Source: Streptomyces sp. NBC_00536 (GTDB lineage Bacteria > Actinomycetota > Actinomycetes > Streptomycetales > Streptomycetaceae). Taken from it: a stretch of 64,000 nt of DNA. Under the pieces are notes generated by a model, which was given only the letters and a program-made list of their open reading frames with translations, had not been told where the DNA came from and ran no database searches. Of the stretch, positions 9,257-18,165 are shown in pieces. The stretch covers positions 8,432,001 to 8,496,000 of the forward strand of contig NZ_CP107819.1 in NCBI RefSeq assembly GCF_036346295.1, read 5' to 3'. Numbering within the stretch: the stretch's first letter is position 1; each line of letters opens with the position of its first letter. The translations under genes and the position numbers were made by a program.

Positions 9257-10228
9257 TCATGCCGTGTGAAGAGGCGTCCGGGACGGCGGGGTGCCGGGGG
9301 CGGTGCCGGTGCCGGTGCCGGTGCCGGTGATCGAGAGATACAGGCCGTCAGTCAGCCATCGATGAGCCACCGTCATGTTCAGCACGCGGCCGCCCGTGAC
9401 GGTGCCGACCAGGGACCAGTACCGTTCCAGGCGGGGATCGAAAGCCGACGACCGTGACACCAGCCCGTGCAGGTAGGCGCGGAAGGCAGGGGTGTCCGAC
9501 TCCCGGCGGGCTCGGGCGTGGGCCGACACGAACGCGTCCACCACGGGTCCCGCCCCGGGCGGCAGCCCCCGGGCGAGGGCGGCGGCCGTCAGGGCCGCGG
9601 CTTCGTCGATCTCCGCGTAGAAGGCCGGGCCGTCGCGCATCTCCGCGCCGTGGTCCTGGGTCCAGCGGGTGAAGCCGGGCGTGGCGATGAGCAGATGCAG
9701 CTCGGCGTAGGCCAGGGCCGTGACGGGGGTGGGGTCCTGTGGTGGCTCCGGGGCCAACATGGCGATCATGATGTCGAGTCGGCGTCGGGGCATGGCTGCG
9801 GACAGCTCCCGGTACCAGTGCCCGGTGAGCGTGTGCTGCGCCTCCGGTAGCCTCTGCACCAGTGAGAGCATCTCCAGCCGCCGCAGACGCTCCTCCCCCG
9901 CACAGTGGTCCAGGGCCTTGAGCGTCGCCTCGCGCCACCGCAGTTCGGCCAGGCGTTCCCGCACTGCTCCGAGCTCGGACGACACCAGCTCGTCGAGCGT
10001 GCGCTCGCCTGTGACCACTTGGGTGATGGTCGCGATGGGGGTGTCCAGCGCGCGCAGGCGTCTGATGAGCCGGATCCGCTCCCACGCCTCGGGGCCGTAG
10101 CGGCGATGGCCACCGCTGCTACGGGAGGCCACGGGCAGCAGGCCGCTGTCGGAGTAGTAGCGGACCGTCTTGACGGGGAGGCCCGTTCCGGCCGCGAGCT
10201 CACCGATGCTCCACGTGTCTTGCGTCAC
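9257..10228 (-). CDS. MerR-family transcriptional regulator
   Basis: A 323-residue protein with the MerR winged helix at the N-terminus (WSIGELAAGTGLPVKTVRYYSDSGLLP, then SSGGHRRYG), a dimerisation coiled coil, and a long helical C-terminal domain rather than a metal-binding loop, so an organic effector is more likely than a metal. It starts with GTG; its GGAGG ribosome site overlaps the left arm of the operator at 10236-10259. The C-terminus is a Thr-Gly repeat encoded by four GGTGCC units (about 9303-9330). It is divergent from the carboxylesterase, which it probably activates. Confidence 0.9.
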   Translation of the reverse strand: MTQDTWSIGELAAGTGLPVKTVRYYSDSGLLPVASRSSGGHRRYGPEAWERIRLIRRLRALDTPIATITQVVTGERTLDELVSSELGAVRERLAELRWREATLKALDHCAGEERLRRLEMLSLVQRLPEAQHTLTGHWYRELSAAMPRRRLDIMIAMLAPEPPQDPTPVTALAYAELHLLIATPGFTRWTQDHGAEMRDGPAFYAEIDEAAALTAAALARGLPPGAGPVVDAFVSAHARARRESDTPAFRAYLHGLVSRSSAFDPRLERYWSLVGTVTGGRVLNMTVAHRWLTDGLYLSITGTGTGTGTAPGTPPSRTPLHTA

Positions 10229-10233
10229 AGCTC

Positions 10234-10265
10234 TTGAACCTCCAGCGCGCGGGAGGTTCTAGCGT
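10234..10265 (+). promoter_or_regulatory. MerR-type operator/promoter
   Basis: Perfect dyad GAACCTCC-N8-GGAGGTTC (10236-10259). The dyad sits between a -35-like TTGAAC (10234-10239) and a -10-like TAGCGT (10260-10265), a spacer of about 20 bases. That over-long spacer with an internal dyad is the hallmark of MerR-activated promoters. The promoter reads towards the carboxylesterase. The operator lies eight bases upstream of the merR start, so merR should also be self-controlled. Confidence 0.75.
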
Positions 10266-10413
10266 ATTGATCACCGGCGGCGTCCGTCCGCGCCGATGCC
10301 GCTGTTCAGAGCATGTACGCGGCCGGGCCTGACCGGTGTGTCCGCGTACGACCGATTGCGGCCCCGTACGCCCTTGTCCCGTGCCGTCCCCGACCCAAGA
10401 ATGGTGGGAGCGC

Positions 10414-12126
10414 ATGTCCCCGACCACGACCGCAACGAGTTCCGGCCGGAGAGCCGCTCTTCGCAGGGTGCTCCTCCCGTTTCTGAGCGCGGCGGCCCTG
10501 CTCACGGCCGCCGTCACACCAGCCGACGCACGTCCCGGTCCCTTCGACTCCGCGGGGCGGGGCGGTCCCGTCGTCCGAACCGAGCTGGGCCTGGTGCGTG
10601 GCGTGTCGCATGGTGCGTACGCCACCTTCGGAGGCCTGCCCTACGCCGCGCCGCCGACCGGACCGCTGCGCTGGCAGGCACCCGTGCCCGCCGCCGCATG
10701 GCAGGGCGTCCGGGACGCGACACAGCCGGCGCAGCGCTGTGTGCAGATGCCGGCACCGGGTACGGGGGCGGACGGGCCCTCGGATGCGGGCGCTGTCGTC
10801 GGTTCGGAGGACTGCCTCTACCTCAACGTCACGGTGCCCGCGACGCAGCCAGCGGGGAAGAAGCGGCCCGTGCTGGTGTGGATGCACGGCGGCGCGTTCC
10901 TGGGCGGTTCCGGCAGCGACTACGGCGCGGAACGCCTGGCGGTCCAGGGTGACGCCGTCGTCGTCACGGTCAACTACCGCCTGGGGATCTTCGGCTACTT
11001 CGGACACGCCGCACTGGGCACCGCCCCGCCGTTCGGCCTGGCCGACCAGCAGGCCGCCCTGCGCTGGGTCCGCTCCAACGCCGCGCGCTTCAGCGGAGAT
11101 CCGGGCAAGGTCACGCTGTTCGGCGAGTCCGCGGGTGCCCTCGGCATCTGCGCGCACCTCACCTCACCGACGGCCGCGGGCCTCTTCCAGAGCGCCGTCC
11201 TCCAGAGCGGTTCCTGCCTGACGTCCTTCCCGCGGGGAGCCCTCGCGCCCGGAACACCGGCGTACGAGCCGTTCGCCACGCAGACTGAGGTCCAGACGGC
11301 CGGCGCGGAAGCCGCCCGGCACCTGGGCTGCACGGAGGGCGGCGCCAACGAGGTGCTCGCGTGCCTGCGCGGGCAGAGCACCGGACGCCTCGCCACCGCG
11401 CAGCTGATGCAGTCATTCAACCGTCCCGTCTACGGCAACGGGCTGCTGCCGGTTGCACCGGGCGAGGCATTGCGATCGGGACGCTTCCACCGCGTGCCGG
11501 TCGTCCTGGGCACCAACCACGACGAGATGCGGATGTTCGTCGGCGCGTCGCTCGCCGCGTTCCCCATCCGCACCGAGAGCGACTATCGCGCCCGACTGGC
11601 GGAGGCCTTCGGGCCCGCGGCCGCGGCCGTCGAGGCGCAATACCCGGCAGCACGCCATGGCTCTCCCGCGCTGGCCTGGGCCGCGGCGCTGACCGACCGG
11701 TCCTTCACGTGCACCACTCTGGCAGCGGGCCGCGCCATCGCCGCCCGCGCCCCGGACCTGCCGCTGTACGCCTACGAGTTCAGCGACCCGGAGGCTCCCG
11801 TTCTGGCCGGCCTGCCGGCGAACCCCGACTTCCCCTACGGCGCCGCGCACGGCTTCGAGATGCCGTTCCTGTTCCCCTCCTTCCCCACCGAACGACCGCT
11901 GACCGATGAGCAGTCCGCCCTGTCGGACCGGATGGTCGGCTACTGGACGAACTTCGCGCGCACAGGCAACCCGAACACCGCCGGCGCACCTCGCTGGCCC
12001 GCTTTCCGCGTGCCGTCCCCGCTGGGGCCGTCGGTGCAGTCGCTGGCTTCGGGACCGGGTGGGATTCGCCCCGTCGACGCGTTCGCCGCGCACGGCTGCT
12101 CTTTGTGGGACCGCCTGGCGAAGTGA
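10414..12126 (+). CDS. Secreted type-B carboxylesterase
   Basis: A 570-residue alpha/beta-hydrolase of the carboxylesterase/cholinesterase type. It has an N-terminal signal peptide (Arg pair, LLPFLSAAALLTAAV, cut near ADA-RPG), the oxyanion motif MHGGAF, the nucleophile Ser239 in FGESAGA and the catalytic His479 (AAHGFEMPF). It should hydrolyse carboxylic esters outside the cell. ATG 10414 has GTGGGAG four bases upstream. An upstream MerR-type promoter makes it the probable target of the divergent regulator, so it may be induced by an ester-containing antibiotic or xenobiotic (inference). Confidence 0.9.
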   Translation: MSPTTTATSSGRRAALRRVLLPFLSAAALLTAAVTPADARPGPFDSAGRGGPVVRTELGLVRGVSHGAYATFGGLPYAAPPTGPLRWQAPVPAAAWQGVRDATQPAQRCVQMPAPGTGADGPSDAGAVVGSEDCLYLNVTVPATQPAGKKRPVLVWMHGGAFLGGSGSDYGAERLAVQGDAVVVTVNYRLGIFGYFGHAALGTAPPFGLADQQAALRWVRSNAARFSGDPGKVTLFGESAGALGICAHLTSPTAAGLFQSAVLQSGSCLTSFPRGALAPGTPAYEPFATQTEVQTAGAEAARHLGCTEGGANEVLACLRGQSTGRLATAQLMQSFNRPVYGNGLLPVAPGEALRSGRFHRVPVVLGTNHDEMRMFVGASLAAFPIRTESDYRARLAEAFGPAAAAVEAQYPAARHGSPALAWAAALTDRSFTCTTLAAGRAIAARAPDLPLYAYEFSDPEAPVLAGLPANPDFPYGAAHGFEMPFLFPSFPTERPLTDEQSALSDRMVGYWTNFARTGNPNTAGAPRWPAFRVPSPLGPSVQSLASGPGGIRPVDAFAAHGCSLWDRLAK

Positions 12127-12321
12127 GCCGCCGGGGAACCGGGTGGCTGAACGCCGCGCCCACGGCGTCGCCGCCGCTGTGCCGGCGAACGCGGCTCCCG
12201 CCGTCTGCGGTCAGGCCCCGCACAACCTTTGCGGTACTTGCTGGGGGGCTTCGGCGGTTGGGCGCCTGGCAGTCCGGGGAGGGGGTGGGCTGCCAGGCGC
12301 GTGGCACGAGGGGCGGTCCTG

Positions 12322-12591
12322 TCACCGCGGTCCGTGTGCCATGAGCTCATCACAACGCGGCGGGAACGCCGGGGGGATGGCGTACGCGGCGCTCCGGGTG
12401 AGCTCGGCTCTTTCAACGAGCCGGGACAGGAACGGTTCTGCATGGTCGGACTCCGGGTCGTGTGCCATTGCTGCTTCCCGTGGGCCAAAGCCGTGGGCCG
12501 GCACCCGCAGGAAGGCCCCCATGTTGAGGGCGAGGACCCCGGTCTCCCCTTCGGAGCCGAGGAAGAGGAAGGCGATTGGCTGCCGGGCCGC
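12322..12591 (-). pseudogene. 3' fragment resembling a SUKH/SMI1-like protein
   Basis: A protein-like frame (PIAFLFLGSEGETGVLALNMG to CDELMAHGPR) that opens directly after an in-frame TGA at 12592-12594 and has no credible start. Its sense is better than the coiA-like frame that overlaps it. The pattern is reminiscent of SUKH-type (SMI1/KNR4) proteins, but the identification is weak. It appears to be a beheaded gene abutting the coiA-like gene. Confidence 0.38.
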
Positions 12592-13420
12592 TCAGGGTGT
12601 GACGCCGCGGTACCGTCCGGAGCCGCGGGAACGACCCGGCGCCAGGGCAGCTTGTACGCGCCGCCGCAGACCTGAGGCGTGTTTCCTCGGCCGCGATGTA
12701 CCGCGGGTGCGTCCACGCCACCGGCAGGCTGCGCAACCCGTCCTCGTACGCGTAGCTGCTCTTCACCGAATGCGGCACGGCCTGCCCGTAGAAGACCCAG
12801 CGCAGGAGGTCGGGCAGCGCGGCCGCCCGGACCATGCGCCAGGACCGGCCGTCGAAGCGGACCAGGCCCTCCGCGACGGCCAGGGGGCCGCCGTCCTGTT
12901 CGCGGGCCACGCGTACGGAGGGGGCCGCGCCCAGCCACGGGGGGCCGGGGCGGTCGCTGAACCAGCAGGCGGCGACGCCGTGCTGGCGCATCCTCTCCGT
13001 CCGGGCCGTGATGTCGGTGTCGGTGATGGGCGACAGCTGGGCCTCCAGCGCGATCCGCCAGGAGCCGTCCGGGGCCGAGGCCAACACGTCCGCACGCCAG
13101 GACCCGTCCGGCGCCCGTACCTCCAGCTCGGCGTGGGCGCCCGCATCGCGCGCGGCCCAGGCGAGTTCGAGCGTGAGGAGGTGGTGGGCCTCCGATTCCC
13201 CCTCGCGCGCTATTTCGCAGTCGGGGGCGTGCGGGGCGTGGGCGAAGAACCTCATCCCCGCCCGGGAGGTCTTCGCGTACATCGGGTGCCGGTACTGCGC
13301 GCAAGAGATCGGCGGGGGCGGCTTCACCCTCCAGACCGCCTCCCACGCCTGTCCGCAGCCGAGGTCCGGCATATGTACGAAGACGGTTCCCCAGTTCGCG
13401 TGCACAGCCCGAAACGACAT
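12413..13420 (-). CDS. CoiA-like competence/nuclease-type protein, tail probably lost
   Basis: The N-terminal 240 residues read as an actinobacterial CoiA-like protein, including ADVLASAPDGSWRIALEAQLSPITDTDI, which fits a PD-(D/E)xK-like nuclease core (D..E.Q). ATG 13420 is preferred over 13441 because GAGAGGGG precedes it. After about residue 255 the translation becomes Arg/Pro/Gly-rich and overlaps the SUKH-like fragment in another frame, so the true C-terminus has probably been replaced by a deletion junction near 12650. CoiA takes part in DNA uptake in other bacteria; its role in Streptomyces is unknown. Confidence 0.6.
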   Translation of the reverse strand: MSFRAVHANWGTVFVHMPDLGCGQAWEAVWRVKPPPPISCAQYRHPMYAKTSRAGMRFFAHAPHAPDCEIAREGESEAHHLLTLELAWAARDAGAHAELEVRAPDGSWRADVLASAPDGSWRIALEAQLSPITDTDITARTERMRQHGVAACWFSDRPGPPWLGAAPSVRVAREQDGGPLAVAEGLVRFDGRSWRMVRAAALPDLLRWVFYGQAVPHSVKSSYAYEDGLRSLPVAWTHPRYIAAEETRLRSAAARTSCPGAGSFPRLRTVPRRHTLSGPAANRLPLPRLRRGDRGPRPQHGGLPAGAGPRLWPTGSSNGTRPGVRPCRTVPVPAR

Positions 13421-13643
13421 GGGCCCCTCTCGATACGACAATCAGCTCAGAGTGTTACGTCAGCCACTGGCAGTCGAGACCGCAGAATTCGGACGGACGG
13501 CCGGAACTCGACGCGCTTGCACCCCGGCCCGAGCGGGGGCCACAGTCGAACACGCCGTGTCACTGTCAGAAACGCGCGGGCCGGACGGCGCAACGGCGCT
13601 CAGACACTTGACCGTTGGGTGTGGGCGGTGAAACCGTCCACAG

Positions 13644-14057
13644 GTGATCAATGCTGAGGGGGATCCGATTTCGGCCCGACCGGACGACCGCGCCGCGTCC
13701 GTTCTGCGCTTCGCGGTGGAACTCGTCGCATGGGTTGCGACGCCCTGGGTGCTGGTCGGCCACTCCTGGCTGCTTGCCGTTCTGTCCGTGGTGCTCCTGG
13801 TCGGCCTTCCCACGTGCTTCTCCACGCCGGGTGACAAAGCGCAGGTGATCATCGCGGTGCCGGGCTGGGTCACGATCCTTCTGATGCTGCTCCAACTCGC
13901 CGCGGCCGTGACGTCCTCATGGCTGGCCTGGCCTGTGTGGGCGGCCGGCCCCGTGACCCTGCTGGCCACCGCTACTCTGGTCGCGGAGCGCCGACGCTGG
14001 CGGTGGCTGGTCTCTGGCGGACCAACTCGTCAGCCAGGTCACTCATCCGCCAACTGA
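13644..14057 (+). CDS. Four-helix small membrane protein (DUF2568-like)
   Basis: A 137-residue protein starting at GTG 13644, with about four transmembrane helices: FAVELVAWVATPWVL, LLAVLSVVLLVGLP, VTILLMLLQLAAAV and PVWAAGPVTLLATATLV. The order and the FSTPGDK loop resemble the actinobacterial YrdB/DUF2568 membrane proteins, whose function is unknown. No ribosome site is convincing. It stands alone between minus-strand genes. Confidence 0.62.
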   Translation: MINAEGDPISARPDDRAASVLRFAVELVAWVATPWVLVGHSWLLAVLSVVLLVGLPTCFSTPGDKAQVIIAVPGWVTILLMLLQLAAAVTSSWLAWPVWAAGPVTLLATATLVAERRRWRWLVSGGPTRQPGHSSAN

Positions 14058-14099
14058 TGCTCAGTCGCAGCCACTGTGACTGATTTCCAATCATCGTTG

Positions 14100-14822
14100 T
14101 CAAGCGTGCGGATCGGTCGGTCGATCTTGTTGGTTCTCGATGGGCGATGACGCATGCGTGCAGCGTTCCAGGAGCAAGCGATACCGTTCGGGGTCCGCCA
14201 GGATGATGCGCCTTGCCTTCTCGTGGCTGTCCTGGAGAGCTGCGGGGTAGCTCGTCGCGTCGAGGCTGAGGTCGAGGGAGAGGTCCTGGCGTGTCTCCGG
14301 GATTTCGCAGGTCAGGAAAGCGGAGAGGCAGGCCGCGCGGTAGTCGTCGCGAAGGTCGGCCAGTGCCTCCAGTTCCGATTTGCTCTCCTGTGTGGGGACT
14401 CCTCGGCGGAGATCCTCCATGGAGGCGTACTGAAGACCGGGCCGGGCGAAGTACCAGGCCATGGAGGCACCGACCTTCTCAACGTCGGAGCCGGTCCTCA
14501 TGTAGTCGACGATCGCCGACTGGACCTGTCGGTGACCGATCGCCTTCACCAGGGGCTCGATCAGTTGCCGAATACCGCTCCGGCACTGATCGTGCACGGC
14601 CGCCCGTATGAGGAGGTCTGCGTATTGCCGTGTGGCTTCGAGATCTTGCGTTGCGGCCTCGCCGACCTGAAAACGCTTGACCTCGTTGCAGTGGTATCGT
14701 TCTTCGCCTTCCATGATCGGTGGCAACTCCCAGCCAGGGGAGAACGCCGTGAGGAGCTCATCCAGCATGGATTCAAAGGCGACTTCCCGGCCTGCTCGAT
14801 CGGGGATTATCTCCAGCGCCAT
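14100..14822 (-). CDS. Hypothetical helical protein
   Basis: A 240-residue acidic, helix-rich soluble protein with no motif I recognise. It contains two Cys (YHCNEV, DQCRSG), a YFARPG segment and an SLDLSLDATSYP strand. ATG 14822 is preceded by AGGGAGGG at a normal distance, so it is probably expressed. It lies just downstream of the IS110 remnant, in the same orientation. Confidence 0.62.
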   Translation of the reverse strand: MALEIIPDRAGREVAFESMLDELLTAFSPGWELPPIMEGEERYHCNEVKRFQVGEAATQDLEATRQYADLLIRAAVHDQCRSGIRQLIEPLVKAIGHRQVQSAIVDYMRTGSDVEKVGASMAWYFARPGLQYASMEDLRRGVPTQESKSELEALADLRDDYRAACLSAFLTCEIPETRQDLSLDLSLDATSYPAALQDSHEKARRIILADPERYRLLLERCTHASSPIENQQDRPTDPHA

Positions 14823-14954
14823 TCGGTTGCCCTCCCTGGGTTGGATGGCCCGATGAGGGCCTGGCCTCAGGCTAGGCGTCAGACCGGCCCCAAAGTCAGC
14901 GAAGTGACCGTCACCCGCAGGCCGTCCCGGCAGACTTGTGCTGAGCCGGAATGT

Positions 14955-15320
14955 TCATGCGGCCACTGCTTCTGGTTGGGGTGGTTGGGCCGTCCAATGG
15001 CGTTGGTCGCGGAGGAGAGCCCACAGGACGTCGAGGCGACGGCGGGCGAGCGCGAGAATCGCCTGCTTGTGGCTCTTGCCCTCGGCTCGTTTGCGGTCGT
15101 AGAAGGCTTTCGAGGTGGGGCAGAAGCGGGCGGCAATCTGGGCCGAGAGGTAGAAGACGCGCAGGAGTCTGCGGTGGTGGCGGTGTGGCGGGCGCATGTT
15201 GCCGCTGATGCGACCGGAGTCCCGTGGGACCGGAGCGAGACCGGCGACGCCAGCGAGCCGGCCCGCGCTGCCGAAGGCGTCCATGTCACCCCCAGTGCAG
15301 GCGATGAACTCCGCCCCCAC
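14955..15320 (-). pseudogene. IS110-family transposase, C-terminal remnant
   Basis: The C-terminal Transposase_20 half of an IS110-type enzyme: GAEFIACTGGDMDAF, LAGVAGLAPVPRDSGRISGN, RRLLRVFYLSA, AFYDRKRAEGK and ALARRRLDVLWALLRD. The N-terminal RuvC-like DEDD half is missing. The remnant is fused in frame to the tail of the broken APH/ATPase gene, so it marks the point at which that gene lost its 3' end. Confidence 0.85.
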
Positions 15321-15344
15321 TGCTGCCCGAGCTGCGCCCCGGTA

Positions 15345-16272
15345 CCCACTGGATCGACACGTCGACCGTCGGCCCCGAGACAGTTCGCCCGGAGCCTGAC
15401 AGCGCAGGGCCACCAGGTCGGCGCCGGCGCGTTCGGCCATGCGCCGCGCGGCTTCGCGCTGCCCGCGTTCGTCCAGGTGGCGTCCAGGAGGACGGACTCG
15501 CCGCAGGACAGCAGAGTGGCCGCGCGGTCGAGCAGGGCCGCGTACGTCACGTTGGTCCACTCGGGCGTGTACAGGCCGTCGCCATAGCCGGCGGCCGCGG
15601 ATCTCTCCACCGGGATGCCTGCCAGCTCCTTGCGGAGGCGGTCGCTGCTGAGCAGCGTGACGCCCAGACGGTCGGCCAGTGCGCCCGAGAGCGTGGACTT
15701 CCCGCTGCCGTCGTGGTGACCAGTCGCCGCGACGCCGCCCGCGCGCCGGGCGCGCCTTGGCGTACCTGGATCAGGGATACCTTGGCACGGATGAACGCGC
15801 GGTAGGCGACGCAGTGATGCCACAGGGACGGCGGCGCGGGGTCGCCGGAATACTCGGTGTACTGGGCGAGGAAGAAGGCTCCGGCCTCTGGTGCACCGAG
15901 CTGATACAGGTCCATGGCGAGGAAGGCGGCGTCGTCGAGACCGTCGACGTGGCGAAGACGGTCGTCGAACTCCAGACAGTCCAGGACGCGTGGTCCGTCG
16001 TCGAGACAGAAGATGTCCTCGGCGAGCAGGTCGCCGTGGCCGTCGACCACTCGCCCCTGCTCGATGCGCGTGTCGAACAGCTTTTCGCGGCCGGCGAGAT
16101 AGCGGCGCACCGACCCCTCGACCTCCTCCACGCCATCGAACGGGAGGCCGTTGTCAGCCAGTGCGCGGACTTGCGCGAAGCTCGCTTCCCAGCGCGCAGT
16201 CAAGGCGTCCCGCGTGCCCTGCTCGTCTAAGGCGGGGTTGCGGGGCGCGTCCGCGTGACGGGCGGCGAGCAG
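15345..16272 (-). pseudogene. Broken bifunctional aminoglycoside-phosphotransferase-like/AAA ATPase
   Basis: Three frames must be joined to read it. First comes an APH-like kinase part (VDGHGDLLAEDIFCLDDG, CLEFDDRLRHVDGLDDAAFLAMDL). After a deletion and frameshift near 15720 comes a P-loop kinase part (GSGKSTLSGALADRLG, LLSSDRLRKELAG, VLLDATWT). After another frameshift near 15465 comes ARRMAERAGADLVALRC. The family, a two-domain protein of about 500 residues, is common in actinobacteria. Here the first ~100 residues are missing (in-frame TGA near 16275) and the 3' end runs into the IS110 remnant. Not functional. Confidence 0.75.
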
Positions 16273-16775
16273 CCGGGCGACTGCCGCCGTCCCTGGGCCT
16301 CACCGGTCGCGTGCGGCGACCATGAGGGGTACTCGGTGGGGCACCTGAGCGGACGCGCCGGGCACGCGGCCGCAGCTCATTCGAGGAATACCCCAAATCC
16401 TCCTGCGCCGCATGCGGACCGCGGTGTCGCAGGGCTCGGGCAGGCGCTGGATCCGGCACGAGGTGCCCCCAACGGCGGAAGGCGGACGTCATCCCGGTGA
16501 GGCCGCCGCGGTTGGGGCCGGGGAGCCGCTGCGGACGAGAGCTGTCACCATGGAAACCGGCGGCCCCCGAGGCCGCGGCGGCTCAGGCCGTGCGAGTCAT
16601 GCGCCCGGAATCAGGGAGCAGCCGAACGATGGACGTCTCCGATCGAATGAGCGCACCGGCAGTGACCATCTCTACGCGGACACCGATCGGTGAGGTGGCC
16701 CGGCAGATGGGCCCGCTTCTTCCACCCCGACCCCACGGACAGCGACGACGTATCCGGCTGCAACATGGAGACATC
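16273..16775. other. Gene-poor scar
   Basis: No supported gene. A + frame ending at the stop just before 16776 (RFFHPDPTDSDDVSGCNMETS) looks like the tail of a lost gene. Confidence 0.3.
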
Positions 16776-16940
16776 GTGACCGACGACCACGCTCACCTGC
16801 TCGCCGCTATCGTCGAGCTCGGCGGTGAGCTGGAGTTCCCAGCTATCCGTAACGGGCGCTTCAGGGGCGCGGTCATCCCAGAAGGCTGCGCGGTCAGCGC
16901 CGGCCGCCGCCGATGCGGCGGTCGTCGGCCAGTGCGGTAA
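16776..16940 (+). CDS. Short ORF, probable 5' fragment
   Basis: A GTG start with GGAG six bases upstream encodes TDDHAHLLAAIVELGGELEF and then degenerates into Arg/Gly-rich sequence; 54 residues in all. The first 30 residues look like a real protein start. The rest overlaps the 3' end of the minus-strand hypothetical gene, so this is probably a truncated gene. Confidence 0.3.
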   Translation: MTDDHAHLLAAIVELGGELEFPAIRNGRFRGAVIPEGCAVSAGRRRCGGRRPVR

Positions 16941-17283
16941 GCGGGCCGAACTCGCGGGCAAGCTGGTTCCACGTCAGAACCTCACCACAGCGGGCCGGGA
17001 ACTCCTTCGGGTTGAACTCGGGCATGGTCCAGGTGCCAGTGCCCCGGTCCCGCAGCCACAGGTCCCCGTCACCGTCGACCACAGTCGGCGGGACCGGTAC
17101 GGGCTCGGCCTGATCGGTGGGCTCCCAGGTGACCCGGCCCGGGTGGGAAACGCGGCGCAGCTCGGTGGTGGCCAGCCGCGCGGCCAAGTCACGGGTGGAC
17201 TCTTCGGCGTCCTTGACCGACGCGAGTCGGAATGCGTCGTCAAGTACGGGCAGGGCTGGATTCTTGCTGCGCTTTGAACTCAT
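16894..17283 (-). CDS. Hypothetical protein, Trp-rich
   Basis: A 129-residue soluble protein starting at ATG 17283 with GGAGG ten bases upstream. It has a basic head (SSKRSKNP), an acidic helical middle and a beta-like second half (VDGDGDLWLRDRGTGTWTMPE). That pattern of short strands with Trp is seen in small phage- or conjugation-associated Streptomyces proteins, but I do not recognise the family. Its promoter region lies where the IS5 element has inserted, so it may be cut off from its promoter. Confidence 0.6.
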   Translation of the reverse strand: MSSKRSKNPALPVLDDAFRLASVKDAEESTRDLAARLATTELRRVSHPGRVTWEPTDQAEPVPVPPTVVDGDGDLWLRDRGTGTWTMPEFNPKEFPARCGEVLTWNQLAREFGPLTALADDRRIGGGRR

Positions 17284-17334
17284 ACGCTGACTACCTCCGG
17301 TGGGGGGCGTCACATCCGTTATGGCACCCCGTAG

Positions 17335-18165
17335 AGGAACACGGTATCCGAGGCGGGAGCCGGGCCGGCTACGACCACTGTCCAAACGGACGCGGAATGG
17401 GCCGCGGTCCGTGCCGCGCTTCCGGTGCCGGCCTGGCTGGAGGGCCGGGGCGGGCAGCCGGAGGGCTACTGCCACCGGCAGATGGTCGACGCGGTCCGTT
17501 ACCTGGTCGCGGGCGGTATCTCCTGGCGGGCGATGCCCGCGGACTTCCCCGCGTGGGACCGCGTCTACACCTTCTTTCGACGCTGGCGCGACAGGGGCTG
17601 GACGGCCGAGTTCCACGACCGGCTGCGGGACCGGATCCGTGAAGCGGCCGGACGCGACCGAGAGCCGACCGCGGGCATCATCGACGCCCAGTCAGTCAAA
17701 GGCGCCGCATCGGTGCCGGCCGCGACCAGGGGCTTCGACGGCGGCAAGAAAGTCAACGGACGAAAGCGCCACATCGTGGTGGACACCCTCGGCTTGTTAC
17801 TGGCCGTCGTGGTCACGGGGGCATCGGTCACCGACCGGGACGCGGGACAGACACTGCTGACCCGGCTGCGTCAGCGGCACTGGCGCATCACGCTGGTCTG
17901 GGCGGACGGCGGCTACACCGGCCGACTCATCGACTTCGCCCGCAACATACCGCGGATCGCGCTGACGGTAGTCAAACGCAGCGACGACACCACCGGCTTC
18001 GTCGTACTGCCGAAAAGATGGCTCGTCGAGCGCACGTTTGCGTGGCTGATGCACTCACGCCGTCTTGCCCGCGACTACGAAACCCGCACCGACACCGCCG
18101 AGGCGATGATCAGGTGGTCGATGAACATGGTCATGAGCCGCCGCCTCGCCCGGCGACGGCGCTGA
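17335..18165 (+). CDS. IS5-family transposase (single ORF)
   Basis: A DDE transposase. The frame is open from 17335 and the first possible start in frame is GTG 17425 (246 residues). The sequence before it (TDAEWAAVRAALPVPAWLEG) is clearly family sequence, so the native start may be lost or non-canonical. Catalytic landmarks are IIDAQSVKGA (first Asp), WADGGYTG (second Asp) and RWLVERTFAWL (Glu). I could not define terminal repeats; the element probably runs from about 17300 to just past 18165. It separates the hypothetical gene from the LysR relic. Confidence 0.88.
   Translation, partial: RNTVSEAGAGPATTTVQTDAEWAAVRAALPVPAWLEGRGGQPEGYCHRQMVDAVRYLVAGGISWRAMPADFPAWDRVYTFFRRWRDRGWTAEFHDRLRDRIREAAGRDREPTAGIIDAQSVKGAASVPAATRGFDGGKKVNGRKRHIVVDTLGLLLAVVVTGASVTDRDAGQTLLTRLRQRHWRITLVWADGGYTGRLIDFARNIPRIALTVVKRSDDTTGFVVLPKRWLVERTFAWLMHSRRLARDYETRTDTAEAMIRWSMNMVMSRRLARRRR

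Noticed and set aside
9303..9330. GGTGCC tandem units considered as a regulatory repeat
   Set aside because: They lie inside the merR coding frame and encode a Thr-Gly tail; simple-sequence coding repeat only.
11940..13346. 468-residue minus frame overlapping the esterase end and coiA-like gene
   Set aside because: Gly/Pro/Arg-rich shadow; the esterase frame on + is motif-complete and the coiA-like frame is the sensible one.
14154..15587. 477-residue + frame across the hypothetical gene and IS110 remnant
   Set aside because: Antisense to recognisable IS110 and kinase motifs; no start signal.
16611..16961. 116-codon minus frame
   Set aside because: Conflicts with the better-supported short + ORF and the 16894-17283 gene; no ribosome site.
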